Assembly: GCA_016714745.1 (NCBI GenBank) | Contig: JADKCG010000026.1 | Span: 1-42,701, forward strand | Direction of reading: 5' to 3' | Length of the DNA stretch: 42,701 bases | From: Elusimicrobiota bacterium | GTDB taxonomy: Bacteria > Elusimicrobiota > Elusimicrobia > FEN-1173 | In this document: positions 17,678 through 25,911 of the stretch, in pieces | Layout: each line of letters starts with the position of its first letter | Numbering within the stretch: the stretch's first letter is position 1 | Notes under the pieces: generated by a model | What the model was told of the DNA's origin: nothing | Databases searched by the model: none | The model's input: only the letters and a program-made list of their open reading frames with translations | Position numbers and translations under genes: made by a program

Positions 17678-18472
17678 TTATGTTGCCCGAGTTCTCCGGA
17701 CCAAGAGCCAGGGACCGAGGAACATCGCTCCTGCGAAAAGCAGGTTGACGCCCACGCAGAGGGACATCGAAGGGCCCTGTCCGCCGCGGGATCCGAAGAA
17801 GGCCATTTGAAGCCCAGCCACCCCGTAGGTGACCGGGTTGGCCAGCATGATGACTTTCAACCATCCGGGGGCGCCGGACACAGGGAATACGGCGCCGGAC
17901 AAAAACCAGATGGGCATGAGCAACAGGTTCATGATCGCGTGAAAACCCTGAATGGAGTCCGTGGTCCAGGCGATCAGCAATCCGAGCCCCGTCAATCCAA
18001 AAGAAAGGAGGACCAGAAGAACCAAAGCCCAAAAGACCCCGAAGAGCGTGAGAGGAACCCCCACCACAGGCATAAGCGCAACGAAAACCACCGCTTGAAT
18101 CACGGCCAGAATCATCCCTCCCAACAGTTTCCCCATGACGATGGATCCGCGGGGAGCGGGAGACACAAGCACCGCCTGAAGAAACCCCGCTTGGCGGTCT
18201 TCGATCACCGAGATCGTCGAAAAAATCGCCGTGAACAAACAGACCAAGGCCATGGTCCCCGGCAGAAAATATTGGAGATAGTTCAACCCTTCCCCCGCCG
18301 CCCCCGGCGGCGCGTGAAAGTTTCGGCCTAGGCCGGTCCCCAAAAAAAACCAAAAGAGAAGCGGCGTGGCAAAGGCCCCAATGACGCGATTTCTCTGACG
18401 GAAAAACCGCGTCATTTCCCGAGCCACCAAAGTGCCGGAAGCGAGAAGAAAACGACGGGCGTTCATAAACAA
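17678..18472 (-). CDS. ABC-2 type transporter permease
   Basis: 264 residues with six hydrophobic segments in ABC-2 order. An N-terminal amphipathic stretch EMTRFFRQRNRVIGAFATPL precedes TM1. FLPGTMALVCLFTAIFSTI, VIEDRQAGFLQAVLVSPAPR (the conserved coupling-helix region) and LSGAVFPVSGAP...LANPVTYGVAGLQ near the end are typical. It pairs with the ATPase immediately upstream (18582-19541). The pair lies directly after the heme A/O synthase fusion, so export linked to cytochrome oxidase assembly is plausible but unproven. Start MFMNARR at 18472, or the second Met; no clear Shine-Dalgarno. A REP-like hairpin separates it from the ATPase gene. Confidence 0.88.
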   Translation of the reverse strand: MFMNARRFLLASGTLVAREMTRFFRQRNRVIGAFATPLLFWFFLGTGLGRNFHAPPGAAGEGLNYLQYFLPGTMALVCLFTAIFSTISVIEDRQAGFLQAVLVSPAPRGSIVMGKLLGGMILAVIQAVVFVALMPVVGVPLTLFGVFWALVLLVLLSFGLTGLGLLIAWTTDSIQGFHAIMNLLLMPIWFLSGAVFPVSGAPGWLKVIMLANPVTYGVAGLQMAFFGSRGGQGPSMSLCVGVNLLFAGAMFLGPWLLVRRTRAT

Positions 18473-18500
18473 AATCTCATAAGAAGCTGGGTGGGGTTGG

Positions 18501-18564
18501 GAGCGCGGGCGTCTCGCCCGCAGGGGTTTGAATCAAACCATTTGCGGGTGAGACGCCCGCGCTC
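18501..18564. repeat. REP-like long hairpin between the two ABC genes
   Basis: Arms 18501-18522 and 18543-18564 (GAGCGCGGGCGTCTCGCCCG / CGGGTGAGACGCCCGCGCTC) match at 21 of 22 positions. An inner stem GGTTTG-AAT-CAAACC lies between them. A half copy lies at 30393-30430. It may stabilise mRNA ends or modulate permease expression. Confidence 0.8.
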
Positions 18565-18581
18565 CACTTCCAGGAATTTCG

Positions 18582-19541
18582 TCATGGCTTGGTTTCCGCT
18601 TTTTCTGTCCAAAACCGGTGGCCGGTGTGAAGGACGAAAACGTCTTCCAATGATGGTTTCCCAACCTGAACGGTCTCGATCAAACCCGGGAACGCTTCCA
18701 CCAATTGGGGGACAAAACGGTGCCCCTCCAACCGTTCGATACGCACCGCGCCGTCCATTTCTGTCGCCACAAGCCCAAACGTTGTTTTAACGCCTTCAAT
18801 CAATCGGGCCGCGTCCGCGGTTGTGACTGTCACCACGTCGCCCCGAATAGATTCCTTTAACCGCGACGGTGTGCCCAATGCCGCCAAGAGCCCCTTATCC
18901 AATATCGCCAGCCGGTCACAGCGTTCGGCCTCCTCCATGAGATGGGTGGTTACCAGCACGGTCACGCCTTGCTGGGTGAGTGTGGCCAGATAGGTCCAAA
19001 CATCTTTTCGCGCCCCGGGGTCGAGACCTGTCGTCGGCTCGTCCAGAAGCAACAGAGCGGGACTGTGTAGCAACCCCTTAGCAATCTCGACCCGCCGTTG
19101 AAGACCACCCGAAAGCGTCTCCACCGCATCGGAGGCCCGGTCGGCGACCCCCAAACGCTCCAATAGCTCACCGGCGCGGGCCTGCAGGGGAACCCCGTGA
19201 AGGCCGTAGAGCCGGCCTTGGTGAATGAGATTTTCCAGAACAGTCAGTTTTTTGTCCAAGCTGGGAGATTGAAAGACCACTCCGATTTTTTCACGCACTC
19301 GGTCCGGCGACTCTCCCACGTCGTGGTTCAGGATCACCGCCTGCCCCGCGGTGGGACGAAGCGCGGTGGAGAGGATTTTAAAGAGGGTCGTCTTTCCCCC
19401 ACCGTTCGGTCCTAAAACCCCAAACAGTTCCCCCGGCTCAACCGTGAAAGAGATCCCTCGGAGCGCCGGACACGGCGGCCCTCGGCGTGTTCGAGGCGGA
19501 TAATCGTGGCGAAGGTCCCCGATTTGAACAGCGGCGCTCAT
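18582..19541 (-). CDS. ABC transporter ATP-binding protein
   Basis: 319 residues. Walker A GPNGGGKTT (44-52, with G where A or S is common), Q-loop VVFQSPSLDKKLTV, signature LSGGLQRRVEIAKGLLHSP, Walker B LLLLDEPTTGLDPGAR, and switch His in VTTHLMEEAERCD. This is the CcmA/YadG/NatA-like class that pairs with ABC-2 permeases. A C-terminal extension of about 90 residues (LKESIRGDVVTVTT...SLEDVFVLHTGH) is typical of exporter ATPases. ATG 19541 overlaps the TGA of the CtaA-CtaB gene. The substrate is not deducible from sequence. Confidence 0.93.
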   Translation of the reverse strand: MSAAVQIGDLRHDYPPRTRRGPPCPALRGISFTVEPGELFGVLGPNGGGKTTLFKILSTALRPTAGQAVILNHDVGESPDRVREKIGVVFQSPSLDKKLTVLENLIHQGRLYGLHGVPLQARAGELLERLGVADRASDAVETLSGGLQRRVEIAKGLLHSPALLLLDEPTTGLDPGARKDVWTYLATLTQQGVTVLVTTHLMEEAERCDRLAILDKGLLAALGTPSRLKESIRGDVVTVTTADAARLIEGVKTTFGLVATEMDGAVRIERLEGHRFVPQLVEAFPGLIETVQVGKPSLEDVFVLHTGHRFWTEKAETKP

Positions 19542-21280
19542 GCGCCCCGCCGAACAGCGTCAAACACCAAAACCGCCAAGAGAACAGGCAAATAAACCAC
19601 CGACGCTAAAAAGAGTCGGCGGGCCCGAAGCGATGTGCGATCGCGCAAGAAAAGAAATCCCAAACCCAATAAACCCGTCCCCAACACTCCCGCCGAAACC
19701 CCATACACCAGGCCCGCCGATTGAAAAACCAAGGGCAAAAAACTCGCGCCCAAAAGCGCCACTGTGGTCGCGACGATCCGATGGGAGGTTCCTTTTCCGT
19801 CCCCCTCTACAACCGGGAGCATCGTAAGCCCTGCCCGCTCGTAATCTTCTCGGTAAAGCCAAGCGAGCGAGAAGAAGTGGGGGAACTGCCAAAAAAACAG
19901 AATACCGAACAACACCCAGGCTCCGACTTCAAACCGCCCCGCCGCCGCGGTCCATCCCATGACGGGGGGAAGCGCGCCGGCCACAGCGCCAAAAACGGTG
20001 TTCAGAGCAGAAATCTTTTTGAGCGGCGTGTAGACATAAAGATAGATGCTCGCCGTAACGCCCGACACGCCCGCCGTGATCCCGTTGACGAACCCCGCCA
20101 AATACACGATCCCTACCGACAGAAGGAAAACGCCCAGAAACAGCGCTTCGCCGGGATAAAGCCTCCGGGCGGGAAGCGGGCGAGACTCTGTCCGATGCAT
20201 GCGGGCGTCCACATCCCGCTCTAACAACATGTTCAACGCGCAGGCCCCGGCAGACACCAAGAGCGTGCCCAGCGCCGTATGGGCCAACCGCGCGCCGTTC
20301 AGCGTTCCAGCGGACCCAAGCAAGAACCCCGCCAACGCCGTCACCGCGGCCATAAAACTGATGCCCGGTTTCGTGAGCGCCACGTAATCTTTCACCCGCC
20401 CGGATGAGAAAACGCCGGGAAACCGTCGCCACGATAAAAGAAGGAACGCCACCGATAATCCTAAGAGAGATGCCCCCGCCATCACATGGGACGTTGTCCA
20501 AAGCACCGCCGACACGGGATGAAGCGACCACGTGCTGACAGTGAGGCTTAAGAGGGTCCCCACACCCAAAGACGCCTGAAGAAAATAAACGGCCCCTATC
20601 CCCACCGCGGTACGCCAAAGAGTTTGGTCGCCCGTATGATGATCCGTTAACCGATGGAAAATCCATCCCATCCAAAGAAAGATGAGCCCCGCGTTCACCA
20701 CATGGAACGCGATGGCGTGCCCCGTGTGCCGGACCACAGCGCCCAGGACCAACTGGACATACAACGAGAGAAAAAGAAGGAGAGCCATGTGCGGCAGTGG
20801 AACGTCGGAATCGGGAAGAGGAGACGCTCCGGATTTTCCCCATGACGGGGACGTCCAGACAGCGAGGGCCACCGTTAAGCAAAAAAACGTTTGCGCCATG
20901 ACCCCGTGGGCAATGGAAATGGGTTTGGGAAGCTTGAGAAGAACCGTGAGACCCCCCAAAACCCCCTGAGCGATCACCAACCCCAGCGCCGCCCAAGTCG
21001 CACGGCGCAACCAGGCGCGCGGATCTCGCCTAAAAAAAAAGACCGTCACGATCGTCAAAAGGCCCACCAGCGAAGCCACCATTCGATGCCCGTGTTCAAA
21101 AAGAATCCCCCCCACCATCGGAGGGAATAGGCGCCCGTAAGAAAGAGGCCAGTCCGGCACCGCCAACCCGGAATGGGTGCTGGTCACCAGGCCGCCAATA
21201 AAAATTAGGCCCAAGGTCGACCCCACCAGGACTAAGGCTAAACGGTGTCGGGTAGAATTGTATTCAGCAAAATCTGTCAT
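19538..21280 (-). CDS. ctaA-ctaB: CtaA-CtaB fusion: heme A synthase joined to heme O synthase
   Basis: 580 residues. Residues 1 to about 290 form a CtaA-like eight-TM region: GGLVTSTHSGLAVPDWPLSYG, FEHGHRMVASLVG and KPISIAHGVMAQ with heme-ligand histidines, then a second half with VVRHTGHAIAFHVVNAG and TSHVMAGASL. The rest is a UbiA-type prenyltransferase, CtaB: KDYVALTKPGISFM, the Asp-rich N-x3-D-x3-D of NMLLERDVDARMHRT, TPLKKISALNTVFGAVAGALPPVMGW and WQFPHFFSLAWLYREDYERAG. Together these make heme O from heme B and farnesyl-PP, then heme A. ATG 21280 shares a base with the upstream stop (TGATG). An aa3/caa3-type oxidase should exist elsewhere; none is in this window. Confidence 0.9.
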   Translation of the reverse strand: MTDFAEYNSTRHRLALVLVGSTLGLIFIGGLVTSTHSGLAVPDWPLSYGRLFPPMVGGILFEHGHRMVASLVGLLTIVTVFFFRRDPRAWLRRATWAALGLVIAQGVLGGLTVLLKLPKPISIAHGVMAQTFFCLTVALAVWTSPSWGKSGASPLPDSDVPLPHMALLLFLSLYVQLVLGAVVRHTGHAIAFHVVNAGLIFLWMGWIFHRLTDHHTGDQTLWRTAVGIGAVYFLQASLGVGTLLSLTVSTWSLHPVSAVLWTTSHVMAGASLLGLSVAFLLLSWRRFPGVFSSGRVKDYVALTKPGISFMAAVTALAGFLLGSAGTLNGARLAHTALGTLLVSAGACALNMLLERDVDARMHRTESRPLPARRLYPGEALFLGVFLLSVGIVYLAGFVNGITAGVSGVTASIYLYVYTPLKKISALNTVFGAVAGALPPVMGWTAAAGRFEVGAWVLFGILFFWQFPHFFSLAWLYREDYERAGLTMLPVVEGDGKGTSHRIVATTVALLGASFLPLVFQSAGLVYGVSAGVLGTGLLGLGFLFLRDRTSLRARRLFLASVVYLPVLLAVLVFDAVRRGA

Positions 21281-21969
21281 CACTGATCCCACTCTTCGTT
21301 TGGTTTTTCGGCGGGACGTAACGAAAAGAGGTACGTGATTAGGTCTTCCATTTCGTCCTCCGTTAAAAAATCTTTCCAGGGCGGCATCACCACCAAAGGC
21401 GGTGGTTGGGCAGGATCGGCCGGTTCCGGTCGGCGGCCCTGGGCAATCCTCTCTTTCAGTTCTTCCCGGGTGAACCCGTCCCGCACCAAAGCCAGGGACG
21501 GGATCTGATGTCCCACCACATTATTGTTGGGGTAACCCCCTTTCCCACGAGGCCCGTGACACGCGCCACACCCGGTGCGACTATAGATCCTCTCGCCGCG
21601 CTTTTCAGGATCGGCTTTCAGCTTACCAGAATTCCAGGGGGGATGATCGCGATACTCTTTGCCTTTCAGTGTGTCCATGTAGGCCACAAGTTCGGCCCGA
21701 ACGTCGTCCCCCACATTGTAGGTCGGCATGGCGGTATCGGGTTTCCATTCTTTAGGATTTTTCATCCATTGATCCAGCCACTGAGCCGAATGACGCAATC
21801 CCACGGTGGTCAAGTCCGGCCCCGCTTGGCCACCGCCCCGTTCTCCCACGCGGTGGCAAGTCAAACACCCCATGCCCACAAAACGGGATTTTCCCCGCGA
21901 CACGGGATCCGAGGCCGAGGTGCAAGCCGACAAGACAATAGCGGATAGGAACAAAGAGTCGAGGCGCAT
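21280..21969 (-). CDS. Diheme c-type cytochrome lipoprotein
   Basis: 229 residues. Lipoprotein signal with lipobox LSAC (C16). The first heme motif C35-LTC-H39 is followed by a Met candidate in AMPTYN (M81), and the second C134-GAC-H138 by MPPWKDFLTEDEMEDLITYL near the end. Two class-I cytochrome c domains of about 90 residues are thus anchored by lipid on the periplasmic face. Overlap with the heme A/O synthase gene suggests it serves the same terminal oxidase branch, as electron carrier. No clear Shine-Dalgarno precedes ATG 21969; upstream is AT-rich, with a possible TATACA -10 near 21993. Confidence 0.85.
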   Translation of the reverse strand: MRLDSLFLSAIVLSACTSASDPVSRGKSRFVGMGCLTCHRVGERGGGQAGPDLTTVGLRHSAQWLDQWMKNPKEWKPDTAMPTYNVGDDVRAELVAYMDTLKGKEYRDHPPWNSGKLKADPEKRGERIYSRTGCGACHGPRGKGGYPNNNVVGHQIPSLALVRDGFTREELKERIAQGRRPEPADPAQPPPLVVMPPWKDFLTEDEMEDLITYLFSLRPAEKPNEEWDQ

Positions 21970-22069
21970 GGCGCTGGGTCTTCGACGACATTGTATATCA
22001 AGGGGACCTCACCCTCAAGGGAAACAGTATCATTCAAAAAAAATATTTTGGCCTGGAGACAAGAACCCC

Positions 22070-22098
22070 TTGAAATTAAATCGTTCTTCTGCTATGGT
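22070..22098 (+). promoter_or_regulatory. Promoter for the barrel-protein/VWA operon
   Basis: TTGAAA (22070-22075), 17-nt spacer, TATGGT (22093-22098). The ATG at 22107 starts 9 nt after the -10, so the transcript would have almost no leader. Confidence 0.55.
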
Positions 22099-22106
22099 AA
22101 AAAGAG

Positions 22107-22841
22107 ATGAAGCTCACAAACCGACCTCACCCAGCGAACTTCGACCTGCGTCGACCCAGAAAGACGACGGTATTTTATGTTTTGGGGATCTTGCTTGGGA
22201 TCTCACTCTTGACTGTTTCAACGCCCGTCCTTGGCGAAGACAGTTTTGACGATACCGATTACATTGAGATGCTGGAAGAACGGGACAAGGGGGTGGGGTG
22301 GAACTTAGCCTTCGGACTTTCTGGGGGATACACCGATGTTCTCGACGGCTATCAGGATTACAGCAACCTCGGTAACGTGGGCGTGGATGTATATTTTCGG
22401 CCTCCCATCGCTCAATTTCCTACCTGGAAGGACCGGTTCATGTTCCGCTTTTCAGCGGACTATTTCCCCCTTCAAGTCCCGGACTACGTGGCCTACACGA
22501 CCGAGGATCTGTACACTCTCAGCGCAACGGTCATTTGCCGCATTATGAAATTTTCCGGCCGACCGGAACATCAGCGCTTCATTCCTTTTTTGGGGGTCGG
22601 TCCCGCCATCGGATGGGATCATGTTTCCGTTGAACACCCCGCGGTCAATACCAGCGGCACTTTTATGCATTTGGGATATTCGGCCTCGGGCGGTTTCATG
22701 CTTCCCACTTGGGGGGGGTTTCGCCTGATCCCCGAAGTCCGTTACCAATCCATGCAGGAAGCGGACAAATATTGGACATCCCATATCTCCTATATGCTCG
22801 CCATCACCTATTGGCCCCCAGCCAATGTTCAGGAATATTAA
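22107..22841 (+). CDS. Predicted outer-membrane beta-barrel protein
   Basis: 244 residues. A basic N-terminal stretch and hydrophobic core (VFYVLGILLGISLLTVSTPVLG) form a signal sequence. The mature part alternates polar and aromatic residues in barrel-like strands (WNLAFGLSGGYTDVLDGY, VGVDVYFRPP, RFMFRFSADYFPLQ, FIPFLGVGPAIGWDHVSVE, FRLIPEVRYQSM, HISYMLAITYW). This resembles small OmpW/OmpA-barrel-type proteins of 8 strands. No lipobox or enzymatic motif. The VWA lipoprotein follows after one nucleotide, so the two are co-transcribed. The specific family is not recognised. Confidence 0.65.
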   Translation: MKLTNRPHPANFDLRRPRKTTVFYVLGILLGISLLTVSTPVLGEDSFDDTDYIEMLEERDKGVGWNLAFGLSGGYTDVLDGYQDYSNLGNVGVDVYFRPPIAQFPTWKDRFMFRFSADYFPLQVPDYVAYTTEDLYTLSATVICRIMKFSGRPEHQRFIPFLGVGPAIGWDHVSVEHPAVNTSGTFMHLGYSASGGFMLPTWGGFRLIPEVRYQSMQEADKYWTSHISYMLAITYWPPANVQEY

Positions 22842-22842
22842 A

Positions 22843-23781
22843 ATGAAACTTCCCTCCCCCTCTCTCGTAATGGCATTGTTTCTGGCCGCCCTCTCGGTGG
22901 GATGCCAACGTAAAACAAATAACCCTCTGCTCGGAACACCGGATGCCAATGTCACAGAGGTCGAAATGTTTGTCCGCGGGGTCGATAATACCCAGCCGCC
23001 AGAGGTTTCGGTTTTGCTCCAATCTGTAGCCAACGCCAGTATCCGCATGACAGATTTGACCTTGGCCAATTTCGCTGTCTTGCAGGATGAAATCCCTGTA
23101 ATTCCCACACGCTTTGAGAGAGCCGTTGGGTATCCTTTCGCCGTCATGTTGGTGATCGACCGAAGCGGTAGCATGGAATCCAGCTTCGGAGGAAATACGC
23201 GAACCATCGCCGCGAACGATGCCGCGACCACGTTTCTGAACGCCCTTCCGCCATCCGCTCAAGCGGGACTGGTGGAATTCGAGAGTGTGGTTCAGCTTAA
23301 AGTTCCCATGACCACCGACAAAAACGCCGTCGCCGCCACCGTCAACATTACAACGATGAGTGCAGGCGGAACAGCGCTCTATGACGCGATCATTACAGGC
23401 GCCCAGGAACTGTCCAAGGCCACGGGATATCGATTATTGGTCGTGATTACAGACGGGGCGGATACGGCAAGCTCGCACACTGCCGCTGACGCCGCTGGGG
23501 CGCTCCAAGGAATTGGGACAGTGGCCAATGGCGTCATTGTGGGAGGGGATGTGAGCGACACTGCGATCATGCAGGCGATCTTGGAACCGACGGGGGGAAC
23601 CGTCAGCACTTCTCTGGATCCGACTGAATTGTCTAACCAATTGAACGCCACTCTAACGAACGGGGATTTTGATGACATTTACAAACTGACTTTCCGGCGG
23701 AGAAGTTCCGAACCCAATATCCGTGTTTATGTAAGTTACGGCCCCAATACCCACTCCATTGATCTAAGCGTCTACCGCTGA
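22843..23781 (+). CDS. VWA-domain lipoprotein
   Basis: 312 residues from ATG 22843. The lipoprotein signal ends LSVGC (C21). A von Willebrand factor A domain follows with the complete MIDAS metal site: DRSGS (D106), a Thr in GGTALYD, and the Asp of VVITDGADT. About 70 residues between lipobox and VWA (SVLLQSVANASIRMTDLTLANFAV) look like an Ig-like or carboxypeptidase-regulatory-type strand pair. MIDAS VWA domains bind protein ligands through a divalent cation. Located directly after the barrel protein, it may act with it at the outer membrane. Ends at a strong hairpin. Confidence 0.85.
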   Translation: MKLPSPSLVMALFLAALSVGCQRKTNNPLLGTPDANVTEVEMFVRGVDNTQPPEVSVLLQSVANASIRMTDLTLANFAVLQDEIPVIPTRFERAVGYPFAVMLVIDRSGSMESSFGGNTRTIAANDAATTFLNALPPSAQAGLVEFESVVQLKVPMTTDKNAVAATVNITTMSAGGTALYDAIITGAQELSKATGYRLLVVITDGADTASSHTAADAAGALQGIGTVANGVIVGGDVSDTAIMQAILEPTGGTVSTSLDPTELSNQLNATLTNGDFDDIYKLTFRRRSSEPNIRVYVSYGPNTHSIDLSVYR

Positions 23782-23797
23782 TTCAGCCCGTTTTAGA

Positions 23798-23835
23798 GAC
23801 AAGGCCCGGTTTCCTCTTGGAAACCGGGCCTTGTC
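23798..23835. terminator. Bidirectional hairpin terminator between convergent operons
   Basis: Perfect 17-bp stem GACAAGGCCCGGTTTCC / GGAAACCGGGCCTTGTC with a 4-nt loop, placed between the VWA gene (+) and fixX (-). The T-tracts on either side are short (CGTTTG; CTCTAAAA), so termination may rely on stem strength. Confidence 0.8.
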
Positions 23836-23860
23836 GTTTGAATGGGTGTTGCCCTAACGG

Positions 23861-24166
23861 CTAGCCGTATTTGTATTGGACGCCGAAGCCACCGCGGGGC
23901 CAGTGGCATTGGATGTTGTCGAACGGGCAGAGCATGCGACAGGCGCCGCATTCGATACAGTTTTCGAAAGAGACGATCAGCTTTTTTTGGCCGTCTTCCC
24001 ATTGGTAGACCTGGGCGGGGCAAACCGTGGTGCAGGGCTTGTCGTGACACTTGTTTAAACACGTGGCATTGTCTTTCAGTGTGATATGGGCGTGATGGTC
24101 CGCCTTATAGGTCAGGCTTCCCAGCTTTTCGTCCACGTTCACTTTCGGCAGTGCGTCAGAGCTCAC
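23861..24166 (-). CDS. fixX: FixX-like ferredoxin
   Basis: About 101 residues from GTG 24166, which overlaps the fixC stop as GTGA; an ATG at 24193 would add nine residues that look unlike the family. The family start PKVNVDEKLGSLTYKAD is followed by two cluster-like motifs, CLNKCHDKPCTTVCP and CIECGACRMLCPFDN, and ends GGFGVQYKYG. FixX passes electrons between FixC and its partners in the FixABCX flavin-bifurcating or ETF-quinone pathway. Directly downstream of fixC. Neither fixA nor fixB occurs in the window. Confidence 0.88.
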   Translation of the reverse strand: MSSDALPKVNVDEKLGSLTYKADHHAHITLKDNATCLNKCHDKPCTTVCPAQVYQWEDGQKKLIVSFENCIECGACRMLCPFDNIQCHWPRGGFGVQYKYG

Positions 24167-25527
24167 AGGGAACCCCCATGGGTCAGTTTCCATAACAGGA
24201 GTCGAAGTTTGACCCCCATCTTGACCAGACTAAATTCGTTTTTGAGCGTCAGCTCGGACTTGATCAACGCCCGCACAGCGGGGTTCTTCGTCAACCGTTG
24301 CAATATCGCTTTTTGGACATCGCGTTTGGGTCGGCCGTCCACCTGGAAATAGTCATAAAGGGATTGGGCCATCAACTCCGGTCCTTCCGCCACGATGTCC
24401 ATATGTTTCTCCACCATAGTTTCCAGGTCTTTGTGGTCAAAGAGGTCTGGAATAACAAAGCTGTCCCGCAATTTTGTTTGGTAGGCCGACAACGTTTTCG
24501 CGCTAAAATCACCTTTCTTCTTGGCCTCGATGACCGTTTCCCCCGCCAGACGACCGGCGGTCATGGCAAGGTTTGACCCCTCGCGATGGGAAGCGTTCAC
24601 CATCTGGGCCGCGTCTCCCGCAATCAAAATCCCGTCAGCGAAAAGTTTCGGCATGGAATTGTAGCCGCCTTCCGGAATCAAGTGGGCGGAATATTCCAGG
24701 GGCTTCGCCCCTTTGAGCAAACGGCGGATCATCGGGTGGGCCTTGGCATACTCTAGGAGGTCCGGCGGTCGAATGCCCGTTTTTTGGAAATGGGAGAGCT
24801 TGGCCCCCACGCCAAACGAAATGGATTCCTTATTTGTGTAGAGAAACGAATACCCCAACATCCCCCGCGTGTTCTCGCCGAAAATTTCGATGGTGGTTCC
24901 TTCGCCCTGCTCCAAATTAAATCGATCTTCGATTTTTTCACGCGGGAGAGACAACACTTCTTTAACACCCAAAGCCACTTCGTCGGCCGTCCATTCGTCC
25001 AAGAGGCCCAACTGTTGGCCCAAAAGAGAGTTGACTCCGTCGGCGGCGACCACCACATCCGCATAAATTTCGTCGCCCTCGCTGGTTTTGATGCCGACGA
25101 CTTTGCCGTCTTTCTTGATGCCTTCGCTCACGGTCACACCGGTAAAAAGCTGAACGCCGGCTTCCTCCGCTTTCTTCGCATACCAACGGTCAAACGTGGC
25201 GCGGATCACGGTGAAACAGTTGTAGGGTTCCTTCAACCATTTTTCAGACTTGAACCCCACTTGAAACATGGAATCTTTCGAGAGAACCCAAATTTTTTGT
25301 TCCGTGATCGGCCGTTCCACCGGCGCTTGGGGGTCTTTCCAAAACCCGGGAACAATCTCGTCCAGCATTTTTGTGTACATTACGGCGCCTTGAACATTTT
25401 TGGCGCCGGGGGAATCCCCCCGCTCCAACAAAACGACGTTCAACCCGGCCTTGGCCATGGTCAGCGCGGCAGACGTTCCCGCCGGCCCAGCGCCCACAAC
25501 AATCGCGTCAAATTTTTCTTCAGTCAT
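24163..25527 (-). CDS. fixC: FixC-like electron-transfer flavoprotein:quinone oxidoreductase
   Basis: 454 residues. FAD-binding GAGPAGTSAALTMAKAG (residues 12-28) and LLERGDSPGAKNVQG; second FAD contact GDAAQMVNASHREGSNLAM; C-terminal LYDYFQVDGRPKRDVQKAI. Membrane-associated FixC takes electrons from an ETF (FixAB) and reduces quinone. It is the penultimate gene of the Rieske/cytochrome operon (7 nt after the response regulator), which suggests that its quinol feeds the Rieske/b complex. GAGG precedes ATG 25527. Sequence and length match the family without gaps. Confidence 0.9.
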   Translation of the reverse strand: MTEEKFDAIVVGAGPAGTSAALTMAKAGLNVVLLERGDSPGAKNVQGAVMYTKMLDEIVPGFWKDPQAPVERPITEQKIWVLSKDSMFQVGFKSEKWLKEPYNCFTVIRATFDRWYAKKAEEAGVQLFTGVTVSEGIKKDGKVVGIKTSEGDEIYADVVVAADGVNSLLGQQLGLLDEWTADEVALGVKEVLSLPREKIEDRFNLEQGEGTTIEIFGENTRGMLGYSFLYTNKESISFGVGAKLSHFQKTGIRPPDLLEYAKAHPMIRRLLKGAKPLEYSAHLIPEGGYNSMPKLFADGILIAGDAAQMVNASHREGSNLAMTAGRLAGETVIEAKKKGDFSAKTLSAYQTKLRDSFVIPDLFDHKDLETMVEKHMDIVAEGPELMAQSLYDYFQVDGRPKRDVQKAILQRLTKNPAVRALIKSELTLKNEFSLVKMGVKLRLLLWKLTHGGSL

Positions 25528-25533
25528 GGGACC

Positions 25534-25905
25534 TCACAAGGTAGGGACGGGAACCACTTGCCGCACAGCTTCGTCCAATTGAATGGGGGTGAACGGCTTG
25601 GCCAAGAACCCCTTGACCTGGGGGAACTTGGAGAACATCTCTTGGGTAAAATCGAGAGCCGTCACTATGATCACAGGAATGTTTTTGAATTCGGGATGAT
25701 TGGACAGGTGCATTTGGAGGGTGTGTCCATCCATGCCGGGGAGCATGACGTCCAAAAGCATCAGATCCGGCCTCTCCTCCCTTAAAATGTCTAAAACCGC
25801 GGTACCGGAGGAAGCCTCAATCACCCGATGTCCGTTTCGCTCAAGCACACTCCGGGAATATTCCCGGATGTCGGACTCGTCATCCGCAACTAAGATCGTG
25901 GCCAT
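25534..25905 (-). CDS. Single-domain response regulator (CheY-like)
   Basis: 123 residues, receiver domain only. Acidic pair D8-D9, phosphorylatable D52 in LMLLDVMLPGMDG, T82 and K103 in LAKPF are all present, so it should be phosphorylated. No output domain, hence it acts by protein-protein contact or as a phosphate sink. It is embedded between a cytochrome c gene and fixC with gaps of 6-7 nt, so it is co-expressed with the respiratory complex. No histidine kinase is encoded nearby. Confidence 0.93.
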   Translation of the reverse strand: MATILVADDESDIREYSRSVLERNGHRVIEASSGTAVLDILREERPDLMLLDVMLPGMDGHTLQMHLSNHPEFKNIPVIIVTALDFTQEMFSKFPQVKGFLAKPFTPIQLDEAVRQVVPVPTL

Positions 25906-25911
25906 GGGAAA

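Noticed and set aside
17669..18331. 220-residue plus-strand frame antisense to the ABC permease
   Set aside because: Composition (H, R, Q, E, P) is that of an antisense shadow; the permease is clear.
24784..25785. 333-residue plus-strand frame antisense to fixC
   Set aside because: Shadow of fixC, whose family motifs are unambiguous on the other strand.
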